A stretch of 64,000 nt of DNA from Streptomyces sp. SPB162 (GTDB taxonomy: Bacteria > Actinomycetota > Actinomycetes > Streptomycetales > Streptomycetaceae), in the NCBI RefSeq assembly GCF_029504575.1, contig NZ_JAQFII010000001.1, positions 3,541,001 to 3,605,000 on the forward strand. Direction: 5' to 3'. Shown here in pieces: positions 59,163 through 64,000 of the stretch. A program made the position numbers and the translations under genes. Numbering within the stretch: the stretch's first letter is position 1; each line of letters starts with the position of its first letter. Below the pieces are notes generated by a model. That model was not told the DNA's origin. It searched no databases and was given only the letters and a program-made list of their open reading frames with translations.

Positions 59163-59822
59163 ATGACACCTGATCAATGGCCGACAGCGTTCACCAGTCG
59201 GATCGCCCGGCGCCTGCGGGACTCACGTAAGGCCGCCGGCCTCACGATGGCCGAGGTCGCCCAGGGCTGTGCTGACCGCGGCTTGCCGGAGTTCACCGAG
59301 CACTCGATGAAGAATCTGGAGTCGGGGCGCAAGACGAGCATCACCGTCGCGGAGTTCGTCGTACTGGCTGACGTCCTCGGCGTCCCGCCGGTGACTCTCC
59401 TCTTCCCACTCGGGTCCTCAGCCACGGTCGAAGCCCTCCCCGGCCACGAAGTCTCCACCTGGGATGCGGTCGCGTGGTTCACCGGCGAGTCTCCCTTGGC
59501 CGAGCCCGCGCCCGAGGGCTCCGCTCGGGAGGTCCTCGACCTCTTCCGTCAGCACGGTGACCTGGTGGCTGGCGCGATGGCCTCCTACGCCCTGGCTCGG
59601 GAAAGGCGTCGGGTGGCCAGCACCACCCTGGACCGGGCCCGCAGAACCACCCTCCTGCAGCGCGCCGAGGGCTACGAGGAGCACGCGTTCGAGGACTGCC
59701 AGGAGCTGCGCACGTTCCGTGGCCGGATGCGCGACCGCGACCTGGCTCCTCCGTCCCTGCCTGACGAGCTGGCCTTCGTCGACCAGCCCGAAACACTGAC
59801 CCCCTCGGAGGACAGCGAGTGA
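59163..59822 (+). CDS. XRE-family regulator upstream of the integrase
   Basis: A 219-residue protein, ATG 59163. Residues 15-75 form an HTH (RRLRDSRKAAGLTMAEVAQG, FTEHSMKNLESGRKTSITVA), with EFVVLADVLGVPPVTLLFPL after it, as usual in element repressors. The C-terminal 100 residues are a helical region rich in Arg and Leu with a likely dimer role. The integrase GTG overlaps its stop (GTGA), so integrase production depends on this gene's translation. It probably controls int and the divergent xis. Confidence 0.82.
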   Translation: MTPDQWPTAFTSRIARRLRDSRKAAGLTMAEVAQGCADRGLPEFTEHSMKNLESGRKTSITVAEFVVLADVLGVPPVTLLFPLGSSATVEALPGHEVSTWDAVAWFTGESPLAEPAPEGSAREVLDLFRQHGDLVAGAMASYALARERRRVASTTLDRARRTTLLQRAEGYEEHAFEDCQELRTFRGRMRDRDLAPPSLPDELAFVDQPETLTPSEDSE

Positions 59823-61432
59823 AGAACGGCAACCTCATACGACGGTGCCGCTGCACGGACCCGAAGACCAAGAAGGAGTACGGCGCTTCCTGCCCCAAGC
59901 TCAAGTCTTCGCGCCGACACGGCACTTGGAGCGCTGTCCAGGAACTCGAACCCAACCAGAACGGCGGCCGCAGGCGGTTCCGCCGTGGCGGCTTCGAGAC
60001 CTCCACCAAGGCCCAGGAGGAGCTGGACAAGGTCCGTGCCCTCATGGCCATTCCCGAGGAAGACGACGCCTGGGGCAAGACCCAGATCAGCGACCTCCTG
60101 GAGAACTGCGTCAGGGACAAGGACCCGGTCCCGGACTACGACGAGACCCGCCGCCGCTTCAAGACCGGGCAGTCCCTGAACTCCAAGGTCACCGTGGCCG
60201 AGTGGCTCGACACCTGGCTGGCGGGACGCAAGCGGCTGCGGCGCGGTGGCGCGACCCGCTACGAGTGCGATATCCGCGTCCATCTGAAGCCCCATCTCGG
60301 GCACCTGCGCCTCGACAAGCTCCGCGTGCACCACATCGATTCGATGTTTGACGCGATCAACGAGCGCAACATCGAGGTCCAGGAACAGAACGCCCAGCGG
60401 CGCGTAGTGCGCGACGACCTCAAGGCCACGCCGAACAAGGGTGCCGAGAACCGCGCCCGACGCCATTGGCTGCGTGCCCAGCTCGACGCGATGCCTCCCT
60501 TTCGCCGGATCACCGGCCTCAACACGCAGCCGCATATCCGGGACACCCTGCGCGCCGCGCTGAACGTCGCCATCGCGCAGCAGGTGATGCCCGCCTTCAA
60601 CCCAGCGGCGCACGTCGAGTTGCTGCCGGGCACGAAGCCGAAGGCCCTCGTCTGGAGCGACGAGCGCATCGCGCGCTGGAAGGAGACCGGCGAGAAGCCT
60701 TCGCCGGTCATGGTCTGGACCCCCGAGCAGACGGCCACGTTCCTCGACTTCGTCGAGCAGGACCGGCTGTACGTGCTCTGGCGGCTCATCGCCTTCCGGG
60801 GGACACGACGCGGCGAAGGGTGCGGCGTCCGCTGGGAAGACCACTCGGCCAAGGCTCGCTCGCTCGCCATCGCCACCCAGCTCGTGCAGGACGGCTGGGA
60901 AGTCCACGAGGGCGCCCCCAAGACCGACAGCGGCATCCGGCTGATCGCCCTCGACCAGGAGACGAACCAGGACCTCCTGTCTCACAAGGCCCGCCAGCAA
61001 CGGGAGCGGGAGGCATGGGGCGAGGGCTGGCAGGACACCGGCCGGATCTTCACCCAGGAGGACGGCTCCCTTCTTCACCCTGGCAAGGTCAGCGACCTCT
61101 TCGAGCGCCTGGTGGAAGCCGCTGGCCTCCCTCCGATCCGCCTCCACGATCTTCGCCACGTCGCAGCGACGCTGATGCTCGCTGCCGGGGTCGACATCAA
61201 GGTGGTCTCCGAAACTCTCGGCCACTCGGACACGCGGATCACCCGGGACATCTACCAGTCGGTCCTGGACGATCTCGCGCGTGACGCCGCCGAGAAGGTC
61301 GTACAGCTCGTGCCGCACGCCCGGAGGCCCTTGGCGGCGGTGAAGGACGGGAAGCCGACAGCCTCTCCCCGCCGGCCCAGGATGACGCCTCCTCGCAAGA
61401 GCGAAGAGGGCAAAGAGGAACGCTCCGCCTGA
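59819..61432 (+). CDS. int: tyrosine site-specific integrase
   Basis: A 537-residue tyrosine recombinase, starting at GTG 59819. An N-terminal Arg/Lys-rich arm-binding region (CRCTDPKTKKEYGASC; a Cys/His cluster also seen in Streptomyces integrases) is followed by a core-binding domain (VAEWLDTWLAGRKRLRRGGA). The catalytic domain has LIAFRGTRRGEGCGVRWED (Arg about 330), LHDLRHVAATLMLAAGVDI (H-x-x-R) and LGHSDTRITRDIYQSV (Tyr about 479). All the key residues are present. The gene points at a tRNA-Thr gene 615 bases away, whose 3' end faces it, so that tRNA is the likely attachment site. Confidence 0.92.
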   Translation: MKNGNLIRRCRCTDPKTKKEYGASCPKLKSSRRHGTWSAVQELEPNQNGGRRRFRRGGFETSTKAQEELDKVRALMAIPEEDDAWGKTQISDLLENCVRDKDPVPDYDETRRRFKTGQSLNSKVTVAEWLDTWLAGRKRLRRGGATRYECDIRVHLKPHLGHLRLDKLRVHHIDSMFDAINERNIEVQEQNAQRRVVRDDLKATPNKGAENRARRHWLRAQLDAMPPFRRITGLNTQPHIRDTLRAALNVAIAQQVMPAFNPAAHVELLPGTKPKALVWSDERIARWKETGEKPSPVMVWTPEQTATFLDFVEQDRLYVLWRLIAFRGTRRGEGCGVRWEDHSAKARSLAIATQLVQDGWEVHEGAPKTDSGIRLIALDQETNQDLLSHKARQQREREAWGEGWQDTGRIFTQEDGSLLHPGKVSDLFERLVEAAGLPPIRLHDLRHVAATLMLAAGVDIKVVSETLGHSDTRITRDIYQSVLDDLARDAAEKVVQLVPHARRPLAAVKDGKPTASPRRPRMTPPRKSEEGKEERSA

Positions 61433-61444
61433 TTCAGGCGTGAA

Positions 61445-61479
61445 GGAGCCCCGGTCAGCGGGAATCTGACCGGGGCTCC
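61445..61479 (+). terminator. integrase terminator
   Basis: GGAGCCCCGGTCAG pairs perfectly with CTGACCGGGGCTCC around a 7-base loop, beginning 12 bases after the integrase stop. Confidence 0.85.
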
Positions 61480-62009
61480 GGCATGTGATGAACGTCACGC
61501 ACTAGCCACAGTTGGCCGCGATTGATCGCATAGCGTGACCATCTTCCTCATTAGGTGCTGCCGTTCCAAGCGTGCTTCAACAGCGGGGATACCCCTGGCG
61601 ACCACCGAGCAGCTTTGGGCGAGCCTGCCAGCGCACCGGCTTCCCGCAGCCCCCGGCTTACCTCGCCCCCTCGCACTCCAGCCGCTGCCGCCACGGCCGA
61701 AGGTGCGGCACAGCATCCCTGCAGCCGAACACAGAGAAGGCTCCTTGGCGGCGGCTCGGAGCCACGCCCCTCTACACGCCCGCCCCAGGGCTACTGGACC
61801 TGACCGAAGCCCTCGCCGACAGCACTGTTGGACGACGGCTTGTAGGGATGGAACAACAACAGGACCGCCGCCCGCCCGCTTCCGCCGACGCTCTCGGCCA
61901 CCGCCGATGCACGCCGTTTGCACGTTTGGCCACCGGTCGGCCACCGGGGGCCGCATCTCGGAGCCTCTGGGCTGACACACCAACAGAAGTAAGGTCAAGA
62001 AAAGGAAAA
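61480..62009. other. integrase-to-tRNA spacer
   Basis: A 530-base stretch without a convincing gene. The frames are open but composed as non-coding. It should contain the arm-binding sites and the core att site, or the att core could be the tRNA itself. I found no second copy of the tRNA 3' end elsewhere in the window. Confidence 0.5.
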
Positions 62010-62042
62010 AGCCCCAGGTCACGGCGAGTGAGTCCTGGGGCT
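62010..62042 (-). terminator. tRNA-Thr terminator
   Basis: On the minus strand AGCCCCAGG...CCTGGGGCT forms a hairpin followed by TTTTTCCTTTT, just downstream of the tRNA 3' end. This is a standard intrinsic terminator. Confidence 0.8.
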
Positions 62043-62048
62043 AATCCG

Positions 62049-62122
62049 AGCCGCCTTCGGGATTCGAACCCGAGACCTACGCATTACGAGTGCGTTGCTC
62101 TGGCCAACTGAGCTAAGGCGGC
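62049..62122 (-). tRNA. tRNA-Thr (anticodon CGT)
   Basis: On the minus strand the sequence starts GCCGCCTTAGCTCAG and ends AAGGCGGC plus T, with a 7-bp acceptor stem, D arm, anticodon stem ACGCA/TGCGT with loop CTCGTAA, a 5-base variable loop and T arm GGGTTCGAATCCC. Anticodon CGT reads ACG, threonine. CCA is not encoded. The 3' end faces the integrase gene. Confidence 0.97.
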
Positions 62123-62235
62123 ATGCTGCGCTCGGCCAGTGTGGCTTGAGCAGCGGCGCCAAGTCTACAGGGTTGTCGGGGGTGCTCCGTGCCGGGGTGG
62201 AGCGGGCGGAAACGCAGGTCAGCGGGGCGGGTGGG

Positions 62236-63831
62236 TCAGTCGCATTTTTGGTTCTCCGGCGGGGTGGTGCCTTCCAGGAGGTAGAGGTTCACGGCGGTGT
62301 CGACGCAGTCGGAACCGCGGCCGTAGGCGGTGTGGCCGTCGCCGTTGTAGGTGAGGAGGTGGCCGGAGGTGAGCTGGGACGCGAGGGACTGGGCCCAGGC
62401 GTATGGGGTGGCCGGGTCGCGGATGGTGCCGACGACGAGGATCGGGGCCGCGCCCGCGGCTTCGATGCGCTGCGGCTTGCCGGTGGCCGGGACTGTCCAG
62501 TAGCCGCAGATCAGGCTGGCCCAGGCCAGGCCCGTGCCGAAGTGCGGGGAGGTGGAGCGGAAAGACGGGAGGGCGCGCTCGACGTCTGCCGGGGAGGAGA
62601 GCGCCGGGGGGAGGTCGAGGCAGTTGACGGCGGCGTTGGCGTACATGAGGTTCGAGTACCTGCCGTTGGCGTCCCGCTCGTAGTACTCGTCGGAGAGCTT
62701 GAGGAGGCCGGCGCCGTCGCCCTGCCGGGCCTTGGTGAGGGCGGCGCGCAGCGTCGGCCACGAACCCTCGTCGTACAGGGCGGAGATCACGCCGGTGGTG
62801 CCGAGCGCCTCGGTGAGGGTGCGGGCCTGGCCGGTGGGGAGGGGCTTGGCGTCGAGGGCGCGGAAGAAGTCGTCGAGGCGGCGGCCGGCGTCTTCGGCGC
62901 TCGTGGTGCCCAGGGGGCAGTCGGTGTGCTGGACGCAGTCGCCGGCGAAGGCGGTGAAGGCCGTCTCGAAGCCGCCCGCCTGGGTGCGGCTGCTGTCGAG
63001 GGCGGAGACCGCGGGGTCCATCGCGCCGTCGAGGACCAGCCGGCCGACGCGCTGCGGGAAGAGCCCAGCGTACGTGGCGCCGAGGAAGGTGCCGTAGGAC
63101 TTGCCGACGTAGGAGAGCTTGTCGTCACCGAGCAGCGCTCGCAGGACGTCCATGTCACGGGCCGACTCGACCGTGGAGACGTGGGCCAGGAGCTTGGCCG
63201 AGCGCTTCGCGCAGCCGGCCGCGAAACCGGTGTCGGTGGCGACCAACTTGGCGGTCTCGGCGGCGTCGTCGGGGGTCGTGTCGACGGCGGTAAAGGCGTC
63301 CATCTGCGCGTCGGTGAGACACGCGACGGGCTCGCTGCGCGCGACGCCGCGCGGGTCGATGGCGGCCATGTCGTAGCGGGAGGTGACCGGCGCGGGGTAG
63401 CCGAGGGCCGCGTACTGCAGGTAGTCGATCGCCGAGCCGCCGGGACCGCCGGGGTTGACCAGGAGCGAGCCGAGCCGCGCGCCGGGGCCCGCGGCCTTCT
63501 TGCGGGCGACGGCCAGCTTGAGGTCGTCGGCCGCGACGGGGTGCGCGTAGTCCAGCGGCGCCTTCATCGTCGCGCATTCGAAGCCGGGGACGCCGCACGT
63601 GTGCCAGCTCAGCTTCTGTTGGTAGTACGGCGCCAGGTCGGCGGACAGGTCCGCCGGGAGCGGGCCGAGCGAGCGGGTGGCCGTGGTGGAGGCGGCCGCA
63701 CTGTGGCCCGGAGCCCCGCTGTCGCATCCGGAGAGGAGCAGGCCCGTCACGACCAGGGCGACGGCGGGGATGCGGAGCGGGCCTCGGAACAGGCTTCGGA
63801 GCGGGCTCAGGAGCGGGCTTTTGCGGTACAT
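62236..63831 (-). CDS. secreted alpha/beta-hydrolase (tripeptidyl aminopeptidase-like lipoprotein)
   Basis: A 531-residue secreted peptidase, ATG 63831 behind GGAGGA. The signal peptide ends in a lipobox (VVTGLLLSGCDSG). Domains: N-terminal SLLVNPGGPGGSAIDYLQYA (oxyanion region), the nucleophile elbow LSYVGKSYGTFLGATYAGLF (GKSYG), and the TAP-like C-terminal domain, with Asp in ILVVGTIRDPATPYAWAQSL and His in LTYNGDGHTAYGRGSDCVDT. This is the SlpD/SlpE/TAP family of Streptomyces membrane-bound aminopeptidases. It stands outside the tRNA boundary and is probably core chromosome, not element cargo. Confidence 0.88.
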   Translation of the reverse strand: MYRKSPLLSPLRSLFRGPLRIPAVALVVTGLLLSGCDSGAPGHSAAASTTATRSLGPLPADLSADLAPYYQQKLSWHTCGVPGFECATMKAPLDYAHPVAADDLKLAVARKKAAGPGARLGSLLVNPGGPGGSAIDYLQYAALGYPAPVTSRYDMAAIDPRGVARSEPVACLTDAQMDAFTAVDTTPDDAAETAKLVATDTGFAAGCAKRSAKLLAHVSTVESARDMDVLRALLGDDKLSYVGKSYGTFLGATYAGLFPQRVGRLVLDGAMDPAVSALDSSRTQAGGFETAFTAFAGDCVQHTDCPLGTTSAEDAGRRLDDFFRALDAKPLPTGQARTLTEALGTTGVISALYDEGSWPTLRAALTKARQGDGAGLLKLSDEYYERDANGRYSNLMYANAAVNCLDLPPALSSPADVERALPSFRSTSPHFGTGLAWASLICGYWTVPATGKPQRIEAAGAAPILVVGTIRDPATPYAWAQSLASQLTSGHLLTYNGDGHTAYGRGSDCVDTAVNLYLLEGTTPPENQKCD

Positions 63832-64000
63832 CGGCGGCTCGGGTCCTCCCCGTCGGGTGATCGGGAGCGTATCCGTCCCGGCGGGGTGGGGCTGGGTCGA
63901 GCCGGTCACTTATGGGCTATTCGTCTGATTTTTGTGCGCCGAACGAGTGGGAACGGGTGGAGCGCGCGACGCCCGCGTCCCGGGCGCCCGGCTACCGGCG
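63832..64000. other. upstream region of the peptidase gene
   Basis: Non-coding up to the window edge; should hold the peptidase promoter on the minus strand. No clear motif read. Confidence 0.4.

Noticed and set aside
61535..62009. Small proteins between integrase and tRNA
   Set aside because: Open frames exist in several phases but lack ribosome sites, third-base bias and any motif.

Overview
The window looks like Streptomyces or a close relative. It has very high GC with G/C-rich third codon positions, many GTG starts, chains of ATGA/GTGA overlaps, a WhiB-type regulator and Streptomyces-typical families (DUF317, DUF4913, DUF2637, DUF6082, MAB_1171c). Most of it appears to be an integrated conjugative or mobilizable element with cargo. 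The right boundary is probably the tRNA-Thr(CGT) gene at 62.05-62.12 kb, with integrase, excisionase-like protein and regulator just inside it. The other end lies left of the window. The secreted peptidase-like gene right of the tRNA (62.2-63.8 kb) is probably chromosome.

Layout. 1-2.5 kb: end of an MFS exporter and an ATP-grasp ligase. 2.6-18.3 kb: element genes on the + strand, comprising a VirD4/TraG-like coupling protein, a DnaB-N-like protein, a cytosine C5 methyltransferase, a RelE-like protein, winged-helix proteins, many unknown genes and an ISAzo13-family IS. Eight genes here carry frame breaks, nearly all at short homopolymer runs. 18.3-25.4 kb: minus-strand relaxase, MobC, a hairpin cluster that is a good oriT candidate, a DUF2637 membrane protein with repeat-rich DNA, WhiB, a DnaC-like ATPase and a replication initiator, with a divergent XRE regulator at 26 kb. 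27-31.6 kb: mixed cargo (HAD phosphatase, MAB_1171c membrane protein plus HExxH protein in lower-GC DNA, Mrr-like nuclease).

33.5-47.1 kb: a long minus-strand operon-like run with a nucleotide and sugar biosynthetic character. It contains a HAD phosphatase, two glycosyltransferase-like proteins, a thymidylate-synthase homologue with the Asp expected of cytosine-specific hydroxymethylases, an O-carbamoyltransferase, a P-loop kinase, a methyltransferase, two APH-fold kinases around a histidine phosphatase, a sugar-nucleotide epimerase, an SAH-hydrolase-like protein, a NUDIX hydrolase and a KdsB-like CMP-sugar synthetase. The last is split by an IS5-family element with a CTAG target duplication; removing the IS restores the reading frame exactly. 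47.3-52.7 kb: unknown gene, IS256-family IS, HATPase protein, SDR, and a regulator with helical repeats.

52.9-58.7 kb: a second tightly packed operon on the + strand, comprising a radical SAM protein (CX5CX2C), an Asp/Glu-racemase-fold protein, a HhH-GPD glycosylase-like protein, a PfkB kinase, a double nucleoside-deoxyribosyltransferase-domain protein, a dNMP-kinase-like protein and MazG. I infer that the two operons form one uncharacterised pathway handling a modified pyrimidine nucleotide or nucleoside. The most specific idea is C5-hydroxymethylation of (d)CMP followed by O-carbamoylation, with N-glycosidase, kinase and MazG functions. Product and substrates cannot be read from the sequence, and the split kdsB-like gene may mean the pathway is impaired in this strain.
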